NCBI GenBank assembly: GCA_030065815.1
Contig: JASJCU010000051.1
Coordinates: 1-34,400 of the forward strand
Reading direction: 5' to 3'
Length of the DNA stretch: 34,400 bases
DNA from: Gammaproteobacteria bacterium
Lineage (GTDB): Bacteria > Pseudomonadota > Gammaproteobacteria > Chromatiales > Chromatiaceae
Shown here: positions 23,881-32,220 of the stretch, piece after piece
How the letters are laid out: the number at the start of each line of letters is the position of its first letter
Numbering within the stretch: the stretch's first letter is position 1
The notes under the pieces: generated by a model
What the model saw: only the letters and a program-made list of their open reading frames with translations
What the model was told of the DNA's origin: nothing
Database searches by the model: none
Program-made: the position numbers and the translations under genes

Positions 23881-24831
23881 ATGAGACTGCTCCGCATGCT
23901 ATCGGCGCTGTTGCTTCTGCTGGCCTCTCCGGTGCAGGCCGACGGAATCGTGCTCGGCACCGGCAGTAAATCCGGCGTCTATTTCCAGGTGGGACGCTCT
24001 ATCTGTCGCCTGTTGACCCGCAACCTGGAAGATTTTTCCTGCCAGCCCCTGGAGACGGCGGGTTCTGCGTTCAATCTGGCCAACGTCGAGGGCGGAGCTC
24101 TCGAGGTCGGTATCGTGCAGTCGGACATCCAACACCATGCCATACATCGCAGCGGTCCCTACCGGTTCGTTGACGCGTCGCATGACAACCTGCGGGCCCT
24201 TTTTTCGCTGTACGTCGAACCGTTCAATGTCGTGGCGCGCCGCGATTCCGGCATCACCGGGCTCGACGACCTGAAGGGGCGACGGGTGAATATCGGCAAT
24301 CGGGGATCGGGCCATCGCAAGACCATGCAGGCGGTCATGCAGGCCAAGGGCTGGCATGCAGATGACTTCCAACTGGTCAGCGAGCTGCCGGCATCGCAAC
24401 AGACCATGGCGTTGTGCCAGGATCATGTGCAGGCCATGGTGTACATGGCCGGGCACCCGAATCGCTCGGTCGCGCATGCGATCAGACTGTGCGATGCGAC
24501 GCTCATCGACGTGTCCGGGACCGAGATCGACAGGCTGGTTGCCGAGCAGCCGTTTTATGCGCCGACGTCGATTCCAGCCGGGACCTATCCGGGCCTCGAT
24601 CAACCCGTAGCGACCTTCGGTACCCTGGCTACGGTCGTGTCGTCTTCCGATGTCGACGACGCGCTGGTATACGATCTCGTCAAGACCATCTTCGAGAACC
24701 TCGACCGCTTCCGGCGCATGCACAAGGCGTTTCACGATCTGAATCCCGAGGCGATGGTCAGCAACGGGCTTGCGGCGCCCCTGCACCGCGGTGCCGCACG
24801 TTACTACCGGGAGAAGGGCTGGATCGACTAG
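23881..24831 (+). CDS. TAXI-family TRAP transporter solute-binding protein
   Basis: A 316-residue periplasmic protein. The signal peptide ends at PVQA (residue 20). The mature N-terminus, IVLGTGSKSGVYFQVGRSICRLL, is the TAXI signature. It is followed by the internal blocks VEGGALEVGIVQSDIQ, LFSLYVEPFNVVARRDSGI and GRRVNIGNRGSGHRKTMQAVM typical of these proteins. TAXI binding proteins deliver substrates, often small acids, to TRAP membrane subunits. No DctQ/DctM-like membrane subunit gene is next to it, so it is an orphan or works with a distant transporter. AAGGAGGA lies 6 bases before the ATG. Confidence 0.93.
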   Translation: MRLLRMLSALLLLLASPVQADGIVLGTGSKSGVYFQVGRSICRLLTRNLEDFSCQPLETAGSAFNLANVEGGALEVGIVQSDIQHHAIHRSGPYRFVDASHDNLRALFSLYVEPFNVVARRDSGITGLDDLKGRRVNIGNRGSGHRKTMQAVMQAKGWHADDFQLVSELPASQQTMALCQDHVQAMVYMAGHPNRSVAHAIRLCDATLIDVSGTEIDRLVAEQPFYAPTSIPAGTYPGLDQPVATFGTLATVVSSSDVDDALVYDLVKTIFENLDRFRRMHKAFHDLNPEAMVSNGLAAPLHRGAARYYREKGWID

Positions 24832-25222
24832 CGTCCTGAAGCGACCGCTTGCGGCCGTGACGCGGGCAACAGGCGCGCGACGGACCGTTGCGGCGCTTCG
24901 ACTCCCCGGCACCGGGCGGGCTGCGCCGGCGGGGATTAGCGATCGCCGGGAAGCCTCGGGGGTCGCGCCTCGGCAACGCCTACTGGGGAACCGGCCGGGC
25001 CGCGGCAACGCGAGGCGTGGCGCAGCGCCGGGCTGCGCGCAGCACCGGCCTGGGTTGCGCGAACAGGCATGTGCCGGATCCCGGTGACAGGTGGCTTGCG
25101 CGTGCCCCCAAACACCGTCCGGTGCGGCGGTGTCAGTCAGTTCTAAGGCGATTCGGGCGGCGCGCTCCATCGGTGATCGGCGTGCCGTGCGTAGACCGGC
25201 GGCGGCGTGGCCGTGCGCGCAA
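24832..25222. other. Gap between convergent TAXI and esterase genes
   Basis: High-GC sequence with no supportable gene, no clear terminator hairpin with T tract, and no repeat that stands out. Apparent open frames are Arg/Ala/Gly-rich. Confidence 0.5.
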
Positions 25223-26149
25223 TCAAGCCGCGTCGTCGGCACGGCCGTGACAGTGCCGGTCCAGCTGCGCCCGCTCGAGGAACTGCGCGATGTCGTCGCG
25301 TGCGGGATTCAGGAACCGCAGTGCGCTTGCCAACGATCCGACGACCCGGGTGTGGTTGGTCCCCGGGTAGATGCGCACCGTCGTCGGCACGCCCAGCTGC
25401 ACCAGCCTGGCCTGGAATCGCCGGGTGTGGTGCAGGCCCACGATCGTATCGGCGTCACCGTGAATCAGCAGTGTTTGAGGCGTCGCGTCGCTCGCCAGCG
25501 CCACTGGGTTGGCCTCCAGCGTGTGCGCCAGGTTGTCGAATTTGCCGATCACGCCGGGGTCGTCCAGCGGCAGGTCATAGGGCCCGGCGAGGCCGATCAG
25601 TGCGCGTACGTCGACATCGGCGCGGTTGCGCGCGAGATACCTTTGGTCGGTTGCCAGCATCGCGGCGCTGTGGGCGCCCGCCGAATGACCCACCAGGATC
25701 ACCTGCAGTTGCCCGGTGCAGGCGTCGGCACGCGGTACCCGTTGCAGCGCCGCCACGGCCAGCGCCACGTCGTCGATGAAGGCGGGAAACTGCACCTGCG
25801 GATACAGTCGATAGTTCGGGATCGCGGTGACGTAGCCGAGCGACGCGAAGGCCTGGCCGACGAACAGGTACTGGTCCTTGTCGCCGCTGTCCCAGCCGCC
25901 GCCATGGATGAATACCACGACCGCCCGGTTCGTCGACGGCGTGCTGGGGAGGTACAGATCGAGGCGCTGGCGAGGGTCCGGTCCGTACACGAGGTCGCGC
26001 TGCACGACGAAGTCGTCGCGCGGTGTCAGCTGGTTGAGCACGAACGTGGGCTGGCAACCGGTCAGGCCCAGGAGTGCGACGAGCGTCAGCCAGGCCATGA
26101 TCCGCGGGTTTCGCGGATCGCCAACCGCGAACGGACTGCGCGTCGTCAT
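25223..26149 (-). CDS. Lipoprotein alpha/beta hydrolase (BD-FAE-like esterase)
   Basis: A 308-residue protein from the ATG at 26149 (CAGGTGGGC just upstream); a second ATG at 26098 would start right at the signal peptide. The hydrophobic stretch MAWLTLVALLGLTGC ends in a lipobox with Cys32 (first numbering), so the enzyme is anchored to an envelope membrane. The alpha/beta hydrolase fold shows an HGGGW oxyanion motif (82-86), nucleophile Ser156 in GHSAGA, an acidic residue in IHGDADTIVG (Asp232 or Asp234) and His266 in GTNHTRV, giving a full catalytic triad. This is the carboxylesterase/BD-FAE type. The substrate is unknown, and there is no operon partner. Confidence 0.88.
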   Translation of the reverse strand: MTTRSPFAVGDPRNPRIMAWLTLVALLGLTGCQPTFVLNQLTPRDDFVVQRDLVYGPDPRQRLDLYLPSTPSTNRAVVVFIHGGGWDSGDKDQYLFVGQAFASLGYVTAIPNYRLYPQVQFPAFIDDVALAVAALQRVPRADACTGQLQVILVGHSAGAHSAAMLATDQRYLARNRADVDVRALIGLAGPYDLPLDDPGVIGKFDNLAHTLEANPVALASDATPQTLLIHGDADTIVGLHHTRRFQARLVQLGVPTTVRIYPGTNHTRVVGSLASALRFLNPARDDIAQFLERAQLDRHCHGRADDAA

Positions 26150-26722
26150 GCCCACCTGGCATTCGGCAGCGCTGATCGGCAGCGGGCCGCGGAGCGCGGG
26201 TCGTCTGATGAGCGTCGCCGGTTGCGCACCTGTGCTCAGCCTCTGTGCCGTGGATCGATCAGTCCCTATGTTAGGCCAATCGGTCAGAGCGCTGTGCGCA
26301 CGACGTCCTGAGCAGATGGCGCGTCGCGGTTCCGTCGAACAGCGACCGGTGTGGCCTCTAGGCGGTGCGACGGCGATCGCTGCGGCGTCTCGATGGCGAT
26401 CGTCTGACCCGTTGCGCGCCGCGAGCATCCCGATACACGGTCCCCAGGCCGATACCGTCGCCGTTGGTCGCATTCGGATCTGCGTGGCAGCGTCATGGCG
26501 CGTGGCCCGAGCCTGCGGCGGCGCCTCGGCGATTCGACCAGACGCCCGTGCCCGGCACCGCTGTGCCCCGTCGTGCAGCCAACACCCGAGCGGCGCCGCA
26601 GCGCAGCAGGATTGGTGATGTCGGGGGTGGCGGCAAACCGACGCGGTCGCTAAACCGGCTGCCCTGTGTCCGTCGCGCGACCCGCGCGAGGCCGGCTTCG
26701 CGGGCCTCGTGGCCGGCTCGGC
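26150..26722. other. Gap between the esterase gene and soxA
   Basis: About 570 bases with no gene I can support on either strand. This lies directly downstream of soxA, where soxB or other sox genes often sit in related bacteria; nothing resembling SoxB or a fragment of it is present. The minus-strand frame running up to 26473 is only the upstream extension of the esterase frame. Confidence 0.55.
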
Positions 26723-27571
26723 TCACTTGCGTGCCGATGGGCCGTTGTACTCGATGCCGTTGCTGACGTGCGACAGGAAGTATTCGAGGTTGCGGTACTC
26801 GGTCCCCTGGGCCGCGAACGGCTTGGCGCGGACCCGGCGGTTGCAGCCGGCGAAGCGACGGTGCAGTGTGCCCAGTTCGCCCCACTTCGAGCGGTAGACC
26901 GGCCACCCGCTGGTATGACCCAGCGCCGGGCTCAACACGTCGGTGCGGACGTTCATGCCGGCACTCTCGAAATGGCAGTGCGCGCACGAGAAGTTGAGCT
27001 GGCCGCGACGCGCGAAGTAGAAGCTCTTGCCGGCGTTGTAGGCGGCTATGGCGTCCGGGTCGTCGGGAATCTCGACATTGATCTTTTGGCCGCGCGACCG
27101 GTAGGACATGAAGGCCAGCAGGTCGGCGATCCTGCCTTTCCTGTACGGCAGCGGTGGTTCACCGTTGGATTCGAGGCATTCGTTGATCGCCAGCGGCAGC
27201 GTCACGACCATCTTGCGCTTGGCATCCCAGTACGGAAAGTTGCCGCGCTGCGCGGGATCGCCGCCGAAGCACGAACCGAGGCGCTTGCCGTTGGCGAATC
27301 TCGCGTCCCAGATGGCCTGACCGGCCTCGATCATCGGTTCGTACGGCGGGAACTCCTCGACGGCGTTCCAGCTGTCGCGCGAGACGTTGTCGATCGCATA
27401 TACGCCGTTGCCGAACTCGTTTAGCGGTACACCGGGGAAGCGTTTCTGAAAGTAGTCGCGGTAGGTCTTCAGATCTTCGGCCGGCGATGTGTCGGCGGCC
27501 CGCTTGTCGGCCATGACGGTCGTCGCGGCGAGTGCGCAGACGGCTGCCGCAGCGAAGGTTCTCAGGCGCAT
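26723..27571 (-). CDS. soxA: Sulfur-oxidation cytochrome SoxA
   Basis: A 282-residue periplasmic subunit of SoxXA, which oxidatively joins thiosulfate to the SoxY cysteine. Signal peptide residues 1-21 (TTVMA). Its C-terminal heme site is CAHCH (196-200). The active-site cysteine that carries a persulfide is Cys243 in RFAGCNRRVRA. In the N-terminal domain the first heme site of diheme SoxA is absent; Cys101 (GSCFGG) and Cys132 (NECLESNG) remain and could form a disulfide, as in the monoheme SoxA type. The start at ATG 27571 has no clear ribosome site. It is separated from soxZ by about 80 bases containing a perfect 26-base palindrome. It is the last gene of a soxXYZA unit. Confidence 0.93.
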   Translation of the reverse strand: MRLRTFAAAAVCALAATTVMADKRAADTSPAEDLKTYRDYFQKRFPGVPLNEFGNGVYAIDNVSRDSWNAVEEFPPYEPMIEAGQAIWDARFANGKRLGSCFGGDPAQRGNFPYWDAKRKMVVTLPLAINECLESNGEPPLPYRKGRIADLLAFMSYRSRGQKINVEIPDDPDAIAAYNAGKSFYFARRGQLNFSCAHCHFESAGMNVRTDVLSPALGHTSGWPVYRSKWGELGTLHRRFAGCNRRVRAKPFAAQGTEYRNLEYFLSHVSNGIEYNGPSARK

Positions 27572-27610
27572 CCAGGCGGTCAACTCGCGGCAGTTCTCCG
27601 ACAGCGGGGC

Positions 27611-27636
27611 GGGGCGCCGGGCATGCCCGGCGCCCC
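27611..27636. promoter_or_regulatory. Perfect 26-base palindrome between soxZ and soxA
   Basis: The 13-base half-site GGGGCGCCGGGCA (27611-27623) is followed by its exact reverse complement. In the sox transcript it would form a very stable hairpin between the soxZ stop and the soxA start. There is no T tract, so it is more likely an attenuator or an mRNA-stabilising element that lets SoxYZ exceed SoxA than a full terminator (inference). Confidence 0.6.
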
Positions 27637-27650
27637 AGGCAGGGCGTGTG

Positions 27651-27968
27651 TTACTTGATCTTTGCCGAGGCAGAGTCGCTGCCGCCCTGGTTGTCTTTCC
27701 ACGAGATCGTGACCTCGTCGCCGGCCGAGGCGCCGTCGAACGAGAACGACAGGTAGGGGTTCTTCGAGATGCCGCCACTCCAGTACGCGGTCATCACGGT
27801 CTTGCCGCCGGACTCGGCCGTCACTTCGTTGATGAAGTGTGCCGGGATCAGCTTGCCGGTCTTCTTGTCCTTGCGCAGCCCGGTCTCCATCGGGTGGGTC
27901 ATCAGGGTCTTGACCTGGGTCGTGTCGCCTTTGAGCTTGGCGCGAATCTTGATGCTCTTCTTAGCCAT
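27651..27968 (-). CDS. soxZ: Thiosulfate oxidation carrier complex protein SoxZ
   Basis: A 105-residue partner of SoxY; the SoxYZ dimer carries sulfur intermediates in the periplasm. The N-terminus SIKIRAKLKGDTTQVKTLMTHPMETG, read in parts, is the family signature, as are HFINEVTAESGGKTVM and SKNPYLSFSFDGASAGDEV. It has no signal peptide and is exported with SoxY through the Tat path. The ATG at 27968 lies 53 bases after the soxY stop. A full-length, intact member. Confidence 0.96.
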   Translation of the reverse strand: MAKKSIKIRAKLKGDTTQVKTLMTHPMETGLRKDKKTGKLIPAHFINEVTAESGGKTVMTAYWSGGISKNPYLSFSFDGASAGDEVTISWKDNQGGSDSASAKIK

Positions 27969-28021
27969 GGGTGTTTTACCTCAGAAATCGTTTGCGGTTG
28001 CGTGATGGCTGGCGCGGGCGG

Positions 28022-28498
28022 TCAGCCGCCGCAGCCGCCGATGGTGACTTTGACGCTCTTGCGGGCCGAGTGCAGCTTGCCGCCGGCCTTGACGATGGCG
28101 ATCACGTCGCTGGTCTTGCCCATCTTGATGCGCGTGGAGACATCGGCCAGGGCGCCGGCGCCCATCGCGAAGGTGGCAACCAGCGGCTGCGCGTTGCCCT
28201 CGGCGAGCAGTGCAATGGACTCGGCACCGTCCAGCGACGCCGATACGCTGACCGGAACGACGGCGCCGTTCTCGGCGATGTCCGGGGCCTTGATCTTGAT
28301 CGCGTCGGATGCCGAGCTGGATGCGTCGCCCATGGCGTTCTTCAGCGCATCGTCGATGCTCTTGGCCTCGAAGGCGGCCTTCGGCCAGGCAGCGAGGACC
28401 GCCTGCGGGGCCAGCAGACCGGCACCGACGGCGATGCCAACGGTGCCTGCAGCGACGGAGCCCTTCAGAAAGACTCGGCGTTTGATGTTCGTGGTCAT
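28022..28498 (-). CDS. soxY: Thiosulfate oxidation carrier protein SoxY
   Basis: A 158-residue sulfur carrier. A Tat signal (KRRVFLKGS, residues 6-14) ends near AVLAA. The C-terminal swinging arm ends GGCGG, with Cys156 the residue that covalently holds thiosulfate and its oxidation products. The ATG at 28498 is chosen because TAGGAG lies 7-12 bases upstream; the frame continues seven codons further without support. It lies 42 bases after the soxX stop and ahead of soxZ. All functional elements are intact. Confidence 0.96.
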   Translation of the reverse strand: MTTNIKRRVFLKGSVAAGTVGIAVGAGLLAPQAVLAAWPKAAFEAKSIDDALKNAMGDASSSASDAIKIKAPDIAENGAVVPVSVSASLDGAESIALLAEGNAQPLVATFAMGAGALADVSTRIKMGKTSDVIAIVKAGGKLHSARKSVKVTIGGCGG

Positions 28499-28540
28499 GT
28501 ACAGTCTCCTAACGTTCAAATAGTGTTTAAGGGGGCCGGT

Positions 28541-28912
28541 TCAGAGCGTGTACAGATAGTCGACGATGGCGTCGATCTCTGCCTCTGACAGTGCCTGATG
28601 CTTGCCGAATGGCGGCATGCGGGTGCCCGGATTGGCAACCTGGGCGTCCCAGATCTGGGCGCGCAGTTTGGCGCGATCGGGGAAGCGCGCTTTCATCGCG
28701 ATGAGCGGCGGACCGATGTCCCCGGGACTGGCGCCGTCACCCATCATGTGGCAGGCGAGGCAGTTGCCCTTGGTGCGGTCGACGGCGACTTGTTTGCCCA
28801 TCGCGACCGACTCGTCGCTGGCGGCGCCTGCCACGCCGGTCAGCATGCTGGTGCCGGCGAACAGTGCGGCCAGGGAGAACGCCGTCGTGGCGATCTTCGT
28901 GGTAGCCCGCAT
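28541..28912 (-). CDS. soxX: Sulfur-oxidation cytochrome SoxX
   Basis: A 123-residue monoheme partner of SoxA. Signal peptide residues 1-31 (GVAGAA). Heme motif CLACH (51-55) and the family's methionine ligand in TRMPPFGKH (Met99). It accepts electrons from the SoxA reaction and passes them to small c-type cytochromes. AGGAGGATGAGCG precedes the ATG. It is the first gene of the soxXYZA unit, so the promoter should lie in the A/T-richer stretch 28925-29100. I cannot assign boxes there with confidence. Confidence 0.96.
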   Translation of the reverse strand: MRATTKIATTAFSLAALFAGTSMLTGVAGAASDESVAMGKQVAVDRTKGNCLACHMMGDGASPGDIGPPLIAMKARFPDRAKLRAQIWDAQVANPGTRMPPFGKHQALSEAEIDAIVDYLYTL

Positions 28913-29138
28913 CGCTCATCCTCCTGTCGATGTGCCGTATCTACTTACCGGCTGTTACGGTTTCGTGCTGGTTTTCGTGTTGTTGTGACGGGCGAGCGGC
29001 GTAATTAATCCAAAAACTTCTCTCGCCGTCCGAAACCTGTACCCGACGATCCGGGCAAACCGCTAGCTTAAAGTATCCGATCCCATCCGCAAGTCCCTGA
29101 CCGGACGAGCAATTCATTAAGAATCGCTGATACAGGGG

Positions 29139-30620
29139 CTATTTCGCGGCATCCTTGCGCTCGTCCTTGAGCTGCTGCTCTTTGTGCAGTGCGGCACGCC
29201 GCGATTCGAGGCGCGATGCCTCGTAGAAATCCACACCCGGCTGCTTGAGCGCGATATCGAGCTGCAGGATGGCGGCATCGAGCTCGCCGATCTGGTAGTA
29301 GTACTCGGCCAGGTAGGCATGCCCGGCGGCGCGCTTGTCCAGGTCGCCGGCGGCCCGCGACAGCAGCTGGTAGACGCGCGGCTCGTCGGCGCGGAACGTG
29401 AGGAAGCGCGTCAGCTGACGCTCGGCGTCCGCGGGACGCCCGGCCGCGAGTGCCGCTTCGGCGTACTCGAGGTTCAGTGCATAGCTGCTCGGATCGCGCT
29501 CCAGCGCCCGCGCCAGGCGGCCTAACGCGGCGGCCTCGTTGCCGGTCGCGCGCTCGGCGGCCGCACGCGACGCGATGAACTCGACGACGCGCGGGTGTTC
29601 GGCCAACAGCCGATCGAGCACGCCGGCCGCCGCGTCGAACTGCTTGGCGCGCAGCTGGGCACGGGCGATGCCGTAGCGCACGGCCGCCTCGTTGCGGAAT
29701 CGCCCGTCCTCGAGCATCAGCGTGAGCTCGCGCACCGCGTCTTCGGGACGTGCGATCTGGCGCTGGGTCAGGTCCATGCGCGCCAGGTGGTAGCGCAGGT
29801 CTTCGGGCGACTGCCGGTAGGGGAACTGTTCGGCGCGGCCGAGTGCGTCGGCGGTCCGGCTGGTCGTCACCGGGTGGGTCCGCAGGAACTCGGGCAGCTT
29901 GCTCGCGTAGACGCGATTGGCCTTGCCCATGCGGGCGAAGAACGACGGCATCGCGCGCGGTTCGTAACCCGAACCGGCGAGGATCTCGATGCCGACGCGG
30001 TCGGCCTCCTTCTCGTTGGCGCGGGTGAAGTTGATCTGCTGCTGCAGCAGCGCGGCACGGCCGCCGATCGCGGCGGCGGCGGCCGCATCGCCGCCGACCG
30101 CCGCACCGAGCACGACCGTTGCCAGCAGCACAGCGGCGTTGGGGATGCTGAGCCGGCTGGCGCTCTCCCAGGTGCGCAGCAGGTGCTGCTGGGTCACGTG
30201 CGCGATCTCGTGCGCCAGCACCGCTGCCAGTTCGCTCTCGGTGTCGGTGGTCAGGATCAGGCCAGTGTAGATGCCGATGTGGCCGCCGGGTCCGGCGAAG
30301 GCGTTGATCGCGGGATCGTCGATGACGAAGAAGCTGAAAGGCGTGCCGCTCGCGTCGCTGGCCGCGACCAGCTTTTGGCCGAGCTGCTGCACATAGTCGG
30401 TCATGATCGGGTCGTCCATGACCTTCTGCGTGCGCCGGATGCTGCGCATGAACGCCTTGCCGAGCTCGCGTTCGCGGGTCGGCGACATCAGCGAGCCGCT
30501 CGAATCGCCGAGATCGGGCAGGCGGGTGTCGAGCGCGGTCAGCGGCGCCGGCAGACCGAGCACCAGCACCAGGCTCAATGCCAGACGGGGCAGCAGGGCG
30601 GCGTGGGCGTGATGGTTCAT
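29139..30620 (-). CDS. bepA: M48-family metalloprotease/chaperone BepA
   Basis: A 493-residue periplasmic protein that helps LptD and other outer-membrane proteins assemble and degrades stalled ones. The signal peptide ends near LTAL (about residue 30). The M48 peptidase domain has HEIAH at 137-141 and the third zinc ligand Glu205 in ANEKEADRVG. Residues about 300-470 form TPR repeats (for example ALGRLARALERDP and QLTRFLTFRADEP). Length and layout match E. coli BepA (YfgC). The ATG at 30620 has no clear ribosome site. It lies about 225 bases upstream of soxX on the same strand, but there is no functional link. Confidence 0.94.
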   Translation of the reverse strand: MNHHAHAALLPRLALSLVLVLGLPAPLTALDTRLPDLGDSSGSLMSPTRERELGKAFMRSIRRTQKVMDDPIMTDYVQQLGQKLVAASDASGTPFSFFVIDDPAINAFAGPGGHIGIYTGLILTTDTESELAAVLAHEIAHVTQQHLLRTWESASRLSIPNAAVLLATVVLGAAVGGDAAAAAAIGGRAALLQQQINFTRANEKEADRVGIEILAGSGYEPRAMPSFFARMGKANRVYASKLPEFLRTHPVTTSRTADALGRAEQFPYRQSPEDLRYHLARMDLTQRQIARPEDAVRELTLMLEDGRFRNEAAVRYGIARAQLRAKQFDAAAGVLDRLLAEHPRVVEFIASRAAAERATGNEAAALGRLARALERDPSSYALNLEYAEAALAAGRPADAERQLTRFLTFRADEPRVYQLLSRAAGDLDKRAAGHAYLAEYYYQIGELDAAILQLDIALKQPGVDFYEASRLESRRAALHKEQQLKDERKDAAK

Positions 30621-30709
30621 GCGTTATCGTCGTACTGCGCGGGACGCGGCGGGCGCGATCCGCCGGCCGACAGCTTAACAGCGCCCGCCGGTGACGGCGA
30701 TCCGCGCGC

Positions 30710-32053
30710 TCAGTTGAGCTGGATACGCTGGCCCCAGGGGACCGTCTCCTTTCCCTTGACCAGCCAGATTACCGGATAGTTCGGTTCGCGTTGTGGGAAC
30801 TGGCCCTGCGCATCGGTGAAGTAGACCAGCAGCTCGGGGCACTGCCCCTGCGCGTCGAGCCAGTCGAACACTGGCCGGAAGTCGGTGCCGCCGCCGCCAT
30901 GGATCTCGGCCGGGCAGCGGAAGTCTTCCCATGGCTCGAATACCCACGGTGCGCCGTCGCTGATCTGGGTGTCGCAGGCGAGCAGCGTGACCCGCGCGCG
31001 CATCTGCCCCTTGAGTGCCGAGACCTCGGACAGGAATTCGTCCATTTCGTTGGCGCGGATCGAGCCGCTGGTGTCGACCGCGACGACCAGCTCGACCTGC
31101 GAGCTCTTCAGCGACGGCAGGATCGCGTCGCCCTCGCGCCGCGATGGTCGCATGTACGTGAAGTCGTCGCGCGCCATCGCCGTCATGTAGCGCGCCAGCA
31201 GCATGCGCCACGGCAGCTGCGGCTGCAGCAGGTGATCGACCAGTCGCGCTATCGTGCCGCCCATCTTGCCGGCCTGCATGGCCTGCTGCGCGGCACCGGC
31301 CAGGCGCTGCTGCCACTGGACCTCGAGGGTCTGGCGCTCGTCGTTGCTCAGCGGTGCCGGCGTCGGATCGCCACGGCCGCTGTCGTCGCCGTCGCGCTGT
31401 TGCTCGGTGGTCTCTGGTGCATCGGCCTCGAGTGGCTGCGCGCCCTGGCCGTCGCGGTCCTGCGACTGTTGGTCGAGCGGGGTCTCGCCGCCGCCGTCGC
31501 GGTCGTCGTCACGGTCGTTGTCGCCGCCCTGGCCGGGCTGCGCCTCGGCATTGTCCGGCTGGTCCGGGGCATCGCCCTGTTGGCCGCCGCCGGATGCGTT
31601 GTCCGGGTCGAACAGGTGCTGGTCGACGGTCTCGGTGTCGTCGTTTTCGTCGATCAGCGGGTAGATCTCCTCGGCCGTCATGCCGAGGTACTCGGGCATC
31701 ACCTGGCAGTTCGGCGGCGGCGTCAGGCCGTCTTCGAGCAACAGCGGATTGATCGCGTAGTCGCAGGCGAGGTCCCAGCGGTGCTGGATACGATGCTGGC
31801 GGCGTGCAAAGTGTGAGAGCGCGCAGTGCAGCGCCTCGTGGGCGAGCATGAACTGGGTCTGCGACATCGATAGTGCGTCGATGTACTCGGGGTTGTAATA
31901 GAACTTGCGCGCGTCGGTCGCGGTCGTCGGGCACCACTGCGGATCGGCGGCGGCCATCGGCAGGCGCAGCACCAGCGCGCCGAGGAACGGCTTGTCGAGG
32001 ATCAGCTTCGTGCGCGCGGCGGTCAGCTTGGTCTCTATCGCGTCTAGGTCCAT
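30710..32053 (-). CDS. VWA-like protein with N-terminal putative metallopeptidase domain (DUF2201-like)
   Basis: A 447-residue cytoplasmic protein. The N-terminal domain has HEALH at 72-76 within MLAHEALHCALSH, a zinc-type motif. An acidic, Gln/Asp/Gly-rich linker (about 140-240) follows. The C-terminal VWA domain carries DTSGS (327-331) and GGGGTDFRPVFDWL, the metal-ion-dependent adhesion-site elements. This arrangement is known as a predicted metallopeptidase plus VWA protein that pairs with a MoxR ATPase. Here the MoxR gene lies immediately upstream on the same strand. By analogy with RavA-ViaA and chelatase pairs, the two would remodel a target protein or metallocofactor. The target is unknown. 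Confidence 0.9.
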   Translation of the reverse strand: MDLDAIETKLTAARTKLILDKPFLGALVLRLPMAAADPQWCPTTATDARKFYYNPEYIDALSMSQTQFMLAHEALHCALSHFARRQHRIQHRWDLACDYAINPLLLEDGLTPPPNCQVMPEYLGMTAEEIYPLIDENDDTETVDQHLFDPDNASGGGQQGDAPDQPDNAEAQPGQGGDNDRDDDRDGGGETPLDQQSQDRDGQGAQPLEADAPETTEQQRDGDDSGRGDPTPAPLSNDERQTLEVQWQQRLAGAAQQAMQAGKMGGTIARLVDHLLQPQLPWRMLLARYMTAMARDDFTYMRPSRREGDAILPSLKSSQVELVVAVDTSGSIRANEMDEFLSEVSALKGQMRARVTLLACDTQISDGAPWVFEPWEDFRCPAEIHGGGGTDFRPVFDWLDAQGQCPELLVYFTDAQGQFPQREPNYPVIWLVKGKETVPWGQRIQLN

Positions 32054-32108
32054 GGGTGCTGCCAGGACAATGCGGTAATTTCAGGCACCGAGTTGAAAAC
32101 TCAAAGGG

Positions 32109-32202
32109 CGCAAAGCCACGAAGGACGCAAAGGTAGTGAGGGCCACAAGATCTGTCTGCATTGAGAAATCTTTGTGGCCTTTGCGTCTTGGCGGCCTCTG
32201 CG
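32109..32202. repeat. Imperfect foldback repeat between the MoxR and VWA genes
   Basis: CGCAAAGCCACGAAGGACGC followed by AAAG on the left (from 32109) pairs with CTTTGCGTCTTGGCGGCCTCTGCG on the right (to 32202). An inner pair, GGCCACAAGA (32141-32150) and TCTTTGTGGCC (32169-32179), continues the fold. The CGCAAAG/ACGCAAAGG wording is, from memory, that of an intergenic repeat family spread through many gammaproteobacterial genomes. It sits in the 167-base gap inside a presumed two-gene operon and would form a large hairpin in its mRNA. Confidence 0.7.
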
Positions 32203-32220
32203 TTCGATACTCGGTGTCCA

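Noticed and set aside
29595-30779. Plus-strand frame of about 390 codons opposite bepA
   Set aside because: Shadow of bepA; no family motif.
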